DNA from: an uncultured Pseudomonas sp.
GTDB lineage: Bacteria > Pseudomonadota > Gammaproteobacteria > Pseudomonadales > Pseudomonadaceae
Assembly (NCBI GenBank): GCA_943914515.1
Contig: CALUCI010000002.1
Location: 1 to 64,000, forward strand
Direction: 5' to 3'
Length of the DNA stretch: 64,000 nucleotides
Position 1 is the stretch's first letter. Every line of letters starts with the position of its first letter. Below, one piece after another: positions 26,406 to 34,553 of the stretch. The translations under genes and the position numbers were made by a program. The notes under the pieces were generated by a model. The model was not told where the DNA came from and did no database searches. It saw only the letters and a list, made by a program, of their open reading frames with translations.

Positions 26406-26437
26406 AAAAAAAGCCGGTTTCAGACTGCGGTTTTTTT
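26406..26437 (+). terminator. terminator-like hairpin between fecR-like gene and receptor
   Basis: An A-rich left arm (A7 GCCG) and right arm GCGG T7 can pair with one bulge and end in seven T residues. It lies 10 bp after the fecR-like stop and before the receptor start, so it may separate regulatory from receptor transcription. Confidence 0.45.
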
Positions 26438-26493
26438 CGAGCTCTTCGGCTAACAGGGAAAACACCCTGCCAAACGAATGGAGCTCAATCTAC

Positions 26494-28998
26494 ATGTCAC
26501 ACTCGTTCTCACCTCGGCCTGTGCGCAAAACCCGCCTTGCCCTGGCGCTGCATAGCGTGCTGCTTGCGGGGGCTGGCAGCCTGCTGTTGCCTGTCTGCAC
26601 TGCGCACGCCGAACAGGTCGAAGCACGCCATTACGATCTGCCGGCGGGCGCTCTGGAGCAATCGCTCAATACCTTCGCACAGCTTGCGGCAATCAACTTT
26701 CCATTCGACTCGGCGCTGGTACGCGGCAAGCAGGCTCCAGGCCTGAACGGGGACTACACCGTCCAGCAGGGCCTGGATGCACTAATGGCACACTCCGGCC
26801 TGGCCGCGACCCAGACGGCAAACGGCTACTGGTCGCTGAACCCGGTCGCCACCAATACTGCCGAGGCAGTCGAGCTAGGGGCTACGCAGATCACCGGACA
26901 GGGCATGGGAGAGGCTACGGAGAATTCCGGGTCTTACACCACCGGCCTGACCAGTGTCGGTTCAAAGACGCCGACATCGCTACGCCAGACGCCGCAGTCG
27001 GTGTCGGTGATCACGGCCCAGACCCTGAAAGACCGGCAGATCACCAGCCTTGGCGACGCGATGCGTGCCACCACCGGCATCACCGTCAAAAACGCCAACT
27101 ACCGTATGCCACGCTTTTACTCGCGTGGATTCGAGATCAAGAACATCCAGATCGATGGCGCCGCCAGTCTCGACTCCAACGGTGGCTATTCCAACCACCT
27201 GTACAACCTTGATGAGTTCGATCACATCGAAGTGCTGCGGGGCTCGGCTGGACTGTTCGGCGGCGTTGGCGATCCGGGTGGCATCATCAACCTTGTACGC
27301 AAGCGCCCGCTGGACCACTACCAGCTCAAGTTCGAAGCCGCTGCCGGCTCCTGGGATAACTACCGTTCGCAGGCGGACGTGACCGGCCCGATCGGTTTCG
27401 ACGGTGCCTTGCGCGGACGCCTGGTTGCCAGCTACACCGACCGCCAGTACTTCATGGATCACCGCGGCACCGAGAACCCATCCATTTACGGCGTCATGGA
27501 AGCGGACCTCAGTTCCGACACCATGATTACCCTCGGTGGTCGCCTGGAGAAAAACAAGGAAACCGGCACCGGCGACGGCTTGCCGTTTTACTCCGACGGC
27601 AAGAGCCCAGGCTACAGCCGCAGCTACTGGCCAACGACCAACTGGTCGTACTCCGATCACGCCTCCAACGAGTTGTTCTTCAAGCTCGACCATTACTTCA
27701 GCGAAGACTGGAAGTTCAATACCTCGCTTACCCACGTGTACGACACGGTCGAGAGCCAGGGCGCATTCATCTACGGAAACATCGATCGAGCCGATCTCAC
27801 CGGCCCTTACTGGTCCGGTAGCTACCAGCGTGCCTGGAGCGAGCAGACGGTCCTGGACATGAACATCTCCGGCAAATTCGAGTTGCTCGGCCTACAACAC
27901 GAATTGCTGGTCGGCGCAGACGCACAGAAGATCCGTAGCCGCTGGCGCGCTGCCGACGGGGTGAGCGGCCGCTTCGGTTCATACCAGGAACCGTGGCTCG
28001 AAGGCAGCATGGACAAGGAGTTCTGGCGCGACTACAGCCCTAACAAGCAGAAGCAGTACGGCGTGTACTCGACCTTGCGTCTGCAACTGGCCGACCCGTT
28101 GAAGTTGATCGTTGGCGCGCGTGCCACGCGGTATTCGTTCGATCAGGTCTACGCGACCAAGAACAGGGCTACAGATGTCTGGTCAGACGTGAACATCGTC
28201 GATCACCGCGAGCCGACCAAGGTGGTGCCGTTCGGCGGTCTGGTCTACGACCTGGATGACAACTGGTCCACCTACCTCAGCTATTCGGAAATCTTCAACC
28301 CGCAGGCCTCCTCTCTGGCCGGCCCGCAGCCAGGCACATCGCTCGAACCGATGGAAGGCAAGACCTACGAAACCGGGGTGAAGGGAGAGTTGTGGGGCGG
28401 CGCTCTGAACATTTCGGCGGCGCTGTTCTATTCCGAGCGAGAGAACCAGGCAACCGTCGACCCGCGATATGCTCAGGAGATGCTGATGTACGGTGGCAGT
28501 TGCTGCTTCCTGCCGCGGGGCAAGGTCACCAGCAAGGGTATCGACCTCGAAGTCAGCGGCGAACTGCTGCCAAACTGGCAGGTGATGGCCGGCTACACCT
28601 TCAACCGCAACGAAGACCGTACCAACAAGGCGATTTTCAGCAGCGTGACGCCCAAGCACCAAGCCAAGCTCTGGAGCACCTACGTGCTGCCGGGCGAACT
28701 GTCGGACTGGAAGGTCGGCGGTGGTGCGACCCTGCAGAGCGCCAATTTCGTCAACGGCGCCATCGAGTACAGCGGTGTGAACTACATCGGCCCGGAACAG
28801 GTGAAGATGTCTCAGGGAGGCTATGCGGTATGGGATGCGATGGTGGAGTACAAGGTTGATTCGCACTGGACCCTTGGCCTCAATGCCAACAACCTGTTCG
28901 ACCGCAAATACTTCGACACCCTGAGCCACCCGGACTACGCCAACTACTATGGTACGCCGCGTAACTACATGCTCACCCTGCGCGGCGTCTGGGACTGA
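26494..28998 (+). CDS. TonB-dependent ferric-siderophore receptor with signalling domain
   Basis: An 834-residue outer-membrane receptor. A long signal peptide ends near residue 45 (PVCTAHAEQ), followed by a secretin/TonB short N-terminal (STN) signalling domain at about 50-125 (YDLPAGALEQSLNTFAQL). The plug starts near 165 (LRQTPQSVSVITAQTL) and includes GDPGGIINLVRKRP; the rest is a 22-strand barrel with C-terminal NNLFDRKYFDT and YMLTLRGVWD. The STN domain matches the FecI/FecR pair upstream, so ligand binding would trigger its own transcription. The siderophore is not identifiable, but FoxA/FpvA-type hydroxamate receptors are closest in feel. GGAG lies 11 bp before ATG 26494. Confidence 0.92.
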   Translation: MSHSFSPRPVRKTRLALALHSVLLAGAGSLLLPVCTAHAEQVEARHYDLPAGALEQSLNTFAQLAAINFPFDSALVRGKQAPGLNGDYTVQQGLDALMAHSGLAATQTANGYWSLNPVATNTAEAVELGATQITGQGMGEATENSGSYTTGLTSVGSKTPTSLRQTPQSVSVITAQTLKDRQITSLGDAMRATTGITVKNANYRMPRFYSRGFEIKNIQIDGAASLDSNGGYSNHLYNLDEFDHIEVLRGSAGLFGGVGDPGGIINLVRKRPLDHYQLKFEAAAGSWDNYRSQADVTGPIGFDGALRGRLVASYTDRQYFMDHRGTENPSIYGVMEADLSSDTMITLGGRLEKNKETGTGDGLPFYSDGKSPGYSRSYWPTTNWSYSDHASNELFFKLDHYFSEDWKFNTSLTHVYDTVESQGAFIYGNIDRADLTGPYWSGSYQRAWSEQTVLDMNISGKFELLGLQHELLVGADAQKIRSRWRAADGVSGRFGSYQEPWLEGSMDKEFWRDYSPNKQKQYGVYSTLRLQLADPLKLIVGARATRYSFDQVYATKNRATDVWSDVNIVDHREPTKVVPFGGLVYDLDDNWSTYLSYSEIFNPQASSLAGPQPGTSLEPMEGKTYETGVKGELWGGALNISAALFYSERENQATVDPRYAQEMLMYGGSCCFLPRGKVTSKGIDLEVSGELLPNWQVMAGYTFNRNEDRTNKAIFSSVTPKHQAKLWSTYVLPGELSDWKVGGGATLQSANFVNGAIEYSGVNYIGPEQVKMSQGGYAVWDAMVEYKVDSHWTLGLNANNLFDRKYFDTLSHPDYANYYGTPRNYMLTLRGVWD

Positions 28999-29022
28999 GT
29001 CGGCGGTTTCTTCAACGTTTTT

Positions 29023-29074
29023 CGCTATTGACCCACGGCTGCCGCTCGCGGCGGGCAGCTTTGGGTCGATAGCG
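29023..29074. other. large stem-loop in 361-bp gap after receptor
   Basis: CGCTAT and GACCCA pair with TGGGTC and ATAGCG around an inner CTGCCGC/GCGGGCAG stem, giving a long hairpin 25 bp after the receptor stop. It may serve as terminator or be a REP-like element, since TTTGGGTCGATAGC recurs in pseudomonads. The rest of the gap to 29359 has no gene; an imperfect inverted repeat (ACACCACCCTAGG...CATAGGTGT) at about 29236-29279 could be the control region of the next operon. Confidence 0.5.
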
Positions 29075-29359
29075 GGATGAAGGCCGGGACGCGCACGGAA
29101 AGCCAGGTCGCAGATCCGTGTACGTGATCCGGTACTTGAAATGAGCGGCTACTACTGTTGGCTCGAGCTTTTTTTCGGCTCCGATACATTTCTGATGCTG
29201 AAAAGCTTAGATCAAAATATGAGCGTTGGTTGAGAAACACCACCCTAGGATGATGGCAAAATTCCACCATAGGTGTTGGAGCGTAGGGCCGGCTCAGCTA
29301 GAGTTCCTGCACCTATCAGCCTGTCGCTCAGTTGCTGAGCAGTCATCAGGGACGAGACC

Positions 29360-31657
29360 ATGCAAATCCAGCATTTGGAAATCGCGAACTTTCGTAAGCT
29401 CCTGTCTGTACGAATCGACCTCGCTGCCGAGACCACGCTTCTCGTCGGCGCCAACAACAGCGGCAAATCGTCCGCAATGCTGGCCTTGCGCAAGTTCCTG
29501 CTCTCTAAAGCATCGATGTTCAGATTGCAGGATTTGACCCTGTGCCATCTCACCACCATTGATGCGATTGGTGAAGCCTGGGAGGCTGCTGATGGTAGCT
29601 ATCCAGTTCCCGTTTCCAATGACTGGGCTGACTGGCTACCCACGTTGGATATCTGGCTGGAAGCAGCTCAGGGAGAGCTTCATCACATCAGAGATCTGAT
29701 ACCAAACTTCGCATGGAAAGGTGGCCACGTTGGGATGCGATTCCGGCTGGAGCCGGATGACATGCAATTTCTATTCGCCGATTACCGCAAGGAGCGGGAA
29801 CGTGTACGGGAGCTCCAACAGGAGATTCAAAAACAGGCAGCGGAAGGTACCGAGCCACCGTCGCTCCCCCTCTGGCCACAGAGCTTGCATGACTACCTGA
29901 ACCGGCGAATTGGTAAAACCTTCAAGATCCGATGGTATCGACTCGATCCATGCCAACTCCGAGTTCCGGATCCAGTGACTCGTAAAGCGAATCAACAGCC
30001 GCTTTCGCCCACGGCAACACCACTCGAGCATAACCCTCTAACTGACCTGATTCGAGTCCACGAGATCAATGCTCAACGTGGCTTTGGCGACAGTGCGGAC
30101 GAAGGCGTCTTGGAGGGTGGCCATGGCTCGGGTAGGAAGCTCTCGGAGCAATTACGAGCCTACTACAGCAGGCACCTTGATCCAGGCGACAGCCCTGATG
30201 TCTCAGACCTTGAAGCGCTCCGAGCAATTGAAGCTGCGCAGACTGCTTTTGATACGCGCTTAAGCACTAGCTTTGCGCCGGCGCTACAGGAAGTGGCTGG
30301 CCTTGGTTATCCGAATAACTCCGATCCCAGCATCCGTGTCGCCACCCGCCTAGCTCCTACGGACGGAATGAACCACGAAGCAGCAGTGCTATTTGAGCTG
30401 GACTCGGTGGGTGGAGCGCCTGGCGCTCCGCCCTTGCGGCTTCCTGAAACATCCAACGGGCTGGGGTACCAGAACCTCATCTCGATGATTTTCCGTTTGA
30501 TGGCATTTCGGGACGAATGGCTGAAAAAGTACAGAAGCCCTGAAGAACAAAGTGCGGCAGGTGTCGAACCTGTCCACTTGGTGTTGATTGAGGAGCCTGA
30601 GGCCCATCTGCACGTTCAAGTTCAACAAGCATTCGTAAAGCATGCCTACCATGTGCTGTGCAATGACCCCCTGCTGAGTAAATTCCCAAGCCTCAAGACT
30701 CAGCTTGTGGTGAGCTCGCACTCAAGTCATGTAGCTCATGAAATTGAGTACGAGAACTTGAGGTACTTCCGAAGGCTCCCGTCTGGCATGGCTGGGGTAC
30801 CCATTCCGGTTTCGACCGTGTCTAACCTCAGCACCGTGTTTGGCAAGCCCAATCAAACCAGGGACTTCGTCACACGCTATCTTCGAGCCCAACATGCAGA
30901 CCTCTTCTTTGCGGATGCCGTAATCTTGGTCGAGGGAGCAGCTGAGCGCATGATGCTCCCTCATTTTTTGAGGCAGCATTTCCGCTTCCTTGACCAGTGC
31001 TACATCACCATTCTCGACATCGGAGGTAGCCATGCGCATCGCCTCCGACCTCTGGTTGATGCACTGGGCATCGTCACTCTTGTCATAACTGATTTGGACG
31101 CCGGCGTTCTACAAGTCGGCAAACCTGTAGAGCGAAAGAAAGGACAGTCCACCAACAATCCAACGGTGCGTCATTGGATGCAAGCGACTGGCCTGAAGCA
31201 TGACGTTGACTCGCTGCTCGATCTTGACTTCGAAAGCAAAGCTCAGCAGATCGACGACCTTTTCTCCATCAGGATCGCTTATCAAACGCCCATCAACGTT
31301 CGCCTGCCTAAAACTGGTATGGACGTTGAAGCACTACCGAACACCTTTGAAGACAGCCTCGTCCTCAGTAATGCAGAGCATTTCGCTAACAAATCGGGGC
31401 GAGGACTTGTGCGCTCGTTCGCTAAGGCGTTGCGCGAGGCTGACACCTCCGTCGAGCTAGGTACGCAGCTATTCAACAAGCTCAAGGATGGCGACAAAGC
31501 TGAGTTTGCACTGCACGTGCTGAGTGATTCGGAATTTGCCAAACTGACCGTCCCCGCCTACATCCATGAAGGCCTAGGGTGGCTGCAGTCCAAGCTCGAG
31601 AGAAAGAGCAAGGAACTCTTGATCATTCCATCATCGAGCGTCGAGGTTACGCCATGA
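29360..31657 (+). CDS. OLD-family ATPase/nuclease (GajA-like, Gabija-type)
   Basis: A 765-residue protein. The N-terminus is an SMC/RecF-type ATPase with Walker A GANNSGKSS at 30-38 and, after a long helical insertion, a Walker B region LVLIEEPEAHLHVQVQQAF near 405 and switch QLVVSSHSSHV near 450. A TOPRIM nuclease domain begins near 518: AVILVEGAAERMMLP carries the acidic Glu and LVITDLDAG near 578 the DxD. This is the OLD endonuclease plan; class-2 OLD proteins are paired with a UvrD-like helicase, as here. GajA is about 580 residues, so this one is clearly longer. The Walker, E and DxD residues are intact, so activity is expected. Base composition is lower in GC than neighbours. Function in phage defence is inferred from architecture. 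Confidence 0.82.
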   Translation: MQIQHLEIANFRKLLSVRIDLAAETTLLVGANNSGKSSAMLALRKFLLSKASMFRLQDLTLCHLTTIDAIGEAWEAADGSYPVPVSNDWADWLPTLDIWLEAAQGELHHIRDLIPNFAWKGGHVGMRFRLEPDDMQFLFADYRKERERVRELQQEIQKQAAEGTEPPSLPLWPQSLHDYLNRRIGKTFKIRWYRLDPCQLRVPDPVTRKANQQPLSPTATPLEHNPLTDLIRVHEINAQRGFGDSADEGVLEGGHGSGRKLSEQLRAYYSRHLDPGDSPDVSDLEALRAIEAAQTAFDTRLSTSFAPALQEVAGLGYPNNSDPSIRVATRLAPTDGMNHEAAVLFELDSVGGAPGAPPLRLPETSNGLGYQNLISMIFRLMAFRDEWLKKYRSPEEQSAAGVEPVHLVLIEEPEAHLHVQVQQAFVKHAYHVLCNDPLLSKFPSLKTQLVVSSHSSHVAHEIEYENLRYFRRLPSGMAGVPIPVSTVSNLSTVFGKPNQTRDFVTRYLRAQHADLFFADAVILVEGAAERMMLPHFLRQHFRFLDQCYITILDIGGSHAHRLRPLVDALGIVTLVITDLDAGVLQVGKPVERKKGQSTNNPTVRHWMQATGLKHDVDSLLDLDFESKAQQIDDLFSIRIAYQTPINVRLPKTGMDVEALPNTFEDSLVLSNAEHFANKSGRGLVRSFAKALREADTSVELGTQLFNKLKDGDKAEFALHVLSDSEFAKLTVPAYIHEGLGWLQSKLERKSKELLIIPSSSVEVTP

Positions 31658-33525
31658 GCATCCAGCCGGAAGCCAATATGGAAGAAATCCCAGACGCAGA
31701 TGAGGTCATCCAGGAATGCCTCAATCTCGACCGTCCGAAGAGTTTTTTCCTTTACGCCGGTGCCGGCTCTGGGAAGACCCATTCGCTAGTCATGGCGGTA
31801 AAAAACCTGAAGGACAGGGAACTGCAGCGACTGACGTTTGAAGGGCGTCAGATTGCGATCATTACCTATACGAATGCCGCGTGCGAAGAGATCGCTCGCC
31901 GCCTTGAGTACGATCCCTTGGTGGTTGTGTCGACTATCCACGCTTTCTCCTGGAGGATGATCCAGGGCTTCAACGAAGACATTCGTGGCTGGCTGAGACT
32001 CAAGCTCACCGCAGACATTGACGAACTAAATGACAAGCTCGGGAGGGCCAAAGGGAAAAACAAAACCTACCTAGCCAACGAAGCATCCCGAGACAGCAAA
32101 TCCCGCCGGCTCAACTCGCTGGACGAAATCACTACTTTCACCTACAGCCCAACCGGCGACAATCGAGGACGGCAGGCGCTTAACCACAGCGAAGTCATCC
32201 AGATGGCGGCGGCGTTCATTCCACACCCTCCTCTGTTAAATGTCATGACCGACCTTCATCCGGTGCTTCTCATTGACGAGAGCCAGGATACCTATGGCCC
32301 TCTCATGGATGCGTTTCTTCAGGCACAGGCTCTGATTCCTGAGCGATTCTGTCTGGGGCTACTCGGCGACATGATGCAGCGCATCTACAACGACGGGAAG
32401 GTGCGCCTTGAGGAGGCGATTCCGAAGGATTGGGCAGTTCCTGAAAAGCGGATAAATCGCCGCTGCCCAACGCGGGTTGTTGAGCTAATCAACGTGATCC
32501 GCAAGAGCGCTGACACTCATCAACAAACACCTAAACCCGGCGCGGTGGCTGGCACGGTAAGAATGTTCTGCACCCAACAAACGCCAGGGCAAGGCTTCGG
32601 CCTAGAAGACGTTATCGCCCAGCGCATGGCCGATATTACCGATGATGACCAATGGGCTGTGGGTCGCTCGGGGAGAAAAACCCTAATCCTAGAGCACAAG
32701 ATGGCAGGACGCCGAATGGGGTTCGAAGGAGTGTTCACACCGCTTTATCAGGTAGAACACCTTAGAACCGGATTGCTAGATGGCACACTACCTATTCTGA
32801 AGCTCTTCTTTGAACGAGTTATGCCCATTCTTCAAGCAGCCAAGACTAATGACTTCACTCTCATGGAAGCTGTGCGACTTCATTCTCCACTTCTCGATCC
32901 CAATTCCATGAAAGTGGCACCTGACCAGCTCGCCCTGCTCGAGGCGGTCGGGGGCGCTACTCGAACGCTGTGCGAGTTGTTCGACGAAAAAGACCCACTG
33001 ATCAGCGATGTAGCTTATGTCTTGTTTCAAACAGGCCTACTAGACCTCCCTGACCACCTTGTGACTGCACTCCTGTTAGGCTCCACCACAGATGCCCCAC
33101 CAGATACATCGGATCGGGATGCACTGGAAACCCATGCATACCAGGTTTTGATCGGGCGTCCGTTCTCAGAAATGCAAGCCTTCGCTGGGTACACCGAAGG
33201 ACTGTCCCCATTCGACACCCATCAAGGTGTGAAAGGGCTTGAGTTCCCTAGGGTGATGGTAATCCTGAATGATGAGGAGGCAGGTGGTTTCCTGTTCAGC
33301 TATGAGAAACTACTCGGTGTAAAACCAGCATCTGACAGCGATTTAAAAAATCAGCGCGAAGGCAAAGATGATTCGCTGGCTCGCACTCGCCGCTTGCTCT
33401 ATGTCACATGTAGCCGAGCTGAAGAAAGCCTTGTGATCGTCGTATATACGACTCAACCAGATCTCGCTAAGCAGCAGGTAGTCAATGCAGGATGGCTGAC
33501 AGCTGAGGAAATCGAGATCGTGTGA
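31654..33525 (+). CDS. UvrD-like helicase (GajB-like, Gabija-type partner)
   Basis: A 623-residue superfamily 1A helicase. Walker A YAGAGSGKT lies near residue 35, motif Ia ITYTNAACEEIARRL near 72, Walker B LLIDESQDTYGPL near 204, motif III LGDMMQRIY, motif V GVKGLEFPRVMVI near 525 and motif VI RRLLYVTCSRAEESLVI near 580. The ATG overlaps the stop of the OLD gene by 4 bases and has GAGG upstream, indicating a bicistronic system. In Gabija the helicase senses or removes DNA ends and controls the nuclease. GajB proteins are usually near 490 residues; the extra length lies between motifs III and V. A MITE follows 96 bp downstream. Confidence 0.82.
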   Translation: MSIQPEANMEEIPDADEVIQECLNLDRPKSFFLYAGAGSGKTHSLVMAVKNLKDRELQRLTFEGRQIAIITYTNAACEEIARRLEYDPLVVVSTIHAFSWRMIQGFNEDIRGWLRLKLTADIDELNDKLGRAKGKNKTYLANEASRDSKSRRLNSLDEITTFTYSPTGDNRGRQALNHSEVIQMAAAFIPHPPLLNVMTDLHPVLLIDESQDTYGPLMDAFLQAQALIPERFCLGLLGDMMQRIYNDGKVRLEEAIPKDWAVPEKRINRRCPTRVVELINVIRKSADTHQQTPKPGAVAGTVRMFCTQQTPGQGFGLEDVIAQRMADITDDDQWAVGRSGRKTLILEHKMAGRRMGFEGVFTPLYQVEHLRTGLLDGTLPILKLFFERVMPILQAAKTNDFTLMEAVRLHSPLLDPNSMKVAPDQLALLEAVGGATRTLCELFDEKDPLISDVAYVLFQTGLLDLPDHLVTALLLGSTTDAPPDTSDRDALETHAYQVLIGRPFSEMQAFAGYTEGLSPFDTHQGVKGLEFPRVMVILNDEEAGGFLFSYEKLLGVKPASDSDLKNQREGKDDSLARTRRLLYVTCSRAEESLVIVVYTTQPDLAKQQVVNAGWLTAEEIEIV

Positions 33526-33621
33526 ATTTCTCTGCTAAGAGCTCCATAAGCATTAAAAGTTTTGAAATAACCTCCATGGCAGTGGCTCGCCGACTTTGGC
33601 CATAAAGAGCGGTCGATAGCT

Positions 33622-33778
33622 AGGCTCTGTGCGAAAAGCCTTGAGACTCGGTGATGCTGCGTTGAAAAAAGCCTCGGAATGCTCATTTACAACCCGTAAA
33701 CGTCGAGCGCGACCCCGGCCGTTCCTCGGCTGTTTTCGCCTTGCCTGACCTTCGCTCAAGACTTTTCATACAGAGCCT
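33622..33778. mobile_element. MITE-like element, copy D
   Basis: A 157-bp element with ends AGGCTCTGTGCGAAAAGCC and, inverted, ACTTTTCATACAGAGCCT. The right half is almost the same as copy C. Its right edge coincides with the point at which the integrase fragment at 33780-33974 breaks off. Confidence 0.78.
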
Positions 33779-33779
33779 A

Positions 33780-33974
33780 CTAATGGCGCGCGCCTCCCTG
33801 AGGCCAACACGTAGATAGCCGCCCAGCGACATGCGTAACTGCTTGCCAATCAGTGAAATGCCGGATCTTGCTGCCGCCTGAAGAGACGTAGAGGTACAGC
33901 CTACAGGCGCCAGTGCGGTAGCAAGCAGTGTCGGTGACCCGGGCATGCCGGACAGCCATATCAAAAGGGGCCAT
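33780..33974 (-). pseudogene. tyrosine integrase, N-terminal fragment (P4/ICE type)
   Basis: From ATG 33974, preceded by a strong AAGGAG site, the translation MAVRHARVTDTACYRT and LYLYVSSGGSKIRHF matches the Arm-DNA-binding start of P4-type integrases. The frame then slips; the adjacent frame continues GKQLRMSLGGYLRVGLREAR, the next part of the same domain. Everything beyond about residue 65 is missing where MITE copy D begins. So the gene has a frameshift and a large deletion. It reads away from the tRNA-Gly att core 237 bp upstream, the arrangement seen in ICEclc-like islands. Confidence 0.75.
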
Positions 33975-34141
33975 GACAAGCTCCTTAGCGGAGTCAGGAA
34001 CCCAATGTTTGTCATGTTGGCCAAACAGTTCCAGCGCAAATCCGCTTCAGCCCACCGAGTCAGCTACCCGATGCGTGGACTTGATCATGTGTTTGAAATG
34101 CGTGGCTACGGGAGGGCCAGAGCTTTTTTCTGGCAGAAACG

Positions 34142-34167
34142 AAAAAAGGCCCCGAAGGGCCTTTTTT
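34142..34167. terminator. strong bidirectional rho-independent terminator
   Basis: AAAAAAGGCCC and GGGCCTTTTTT flank a 4-base loop, with A- and T-runs on both sides. A second perfect stem, CTACAGAGT/ACTCTGTAG, follows at 34174-34201. Together they would insulate the integrase from the genes on either side. Confidence 0.7.
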
Positions 34168-34210
34168 CTTTGGCTACAGAGTACTTTTCAGAACTCTGTA
34201 GCGCCATGTT

Positions 34211-34231
34211 TGGAGCGGGAAACGAGACTCG
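34211..34231 (-). other. att core: 3' end of tRNA-Gly (ICEclc-type)
   Basis: On the minus strand this is CGAGTCTCGTTTCCCGCTCCA, the last 21 bases of the Pseudomonas tRNA-Gly gene. It contains GTCTCGTTTCCCGCTCCA, the 18-bp recombination core known for ICEclc. The tRNA body is not present: the match stops right after CGAG. It is therefore an element end or element-element junction rather than a tRNA gene. Flanks 33975-34141 and 34232-34373 hold no other gene I can support. Confidence 0.75.
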
Positions 34232-34373
34232 CATCTGGCATCCTACCCGTTGAAAAATAAGGTTTTTCATAAATCCCCGAGTTGGGGCTAGCCTCAATTG
34301 TGTACTTATTCGGAGGGGATAGCAACGCGGTATCGATCAACGCACACCTTGAAGATGTTTCAACCCTTGCTGT

Positions 34374-34553
34374 TCACGCAGAATGAACAGATTCACACGC
34401 CACTGCGACCCTGCCCTCCTCCAACTGACCCAATCGGTTAGCCCAGTCCTGCATCATCGCTCGTCGCTGCTCGACGTACTGAGCTTGTGTGTAGGCCGCT
34501 CGCACCTTATTAGGCTCACTGTGCGAGAGCTGGGCATCTATCCATTGTTGGGG
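34374..34553 (-). pseudogene. tyrosine integrase, C-terminal fragment
   Basis: The last 60 codons of an open frame read PQQWIDAQLSHSEPNKVRAAY and YVEQRRAMMQDWANRL, the standard C-terminus of P4/ICEclc-type integrases including the H-x3-Y arrangement (LSHSE...AAY). Upstream codons (34554-34586) belong to panC read in another frame, so the integrase has lost all its N-terminal part. The fragment lies 3' of panC and overlaps its end. Because it lies upstream of the other fragment (33780-33974), the two cannot be halves of one gene. Confidence 0.78.

Noticed and set aside
29360..33525. Septu, PARIS or retron-type system
   Set aside because: The partner is a UvrD-like helicase, not an HNH nuclease or AriB-like toxin, and no reverse transcriptase or structured ncRNA is adjacent; the OLD-helicase pairing fits Gabija best.
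34211..34231. A tRNA-Gly gene
   Set aside because: Only the last 21 bases of the tRNA match; the anticodon arm and 5' half are absent, so this is an att copy.
33780..34553. One interrupted integrase gene
   Set aside because: The N-terminal fragment lies downstream of the C-terminal fragment on the same strand, so they cannot be halves of one gene without rearrangement; I treat them as two remnants.
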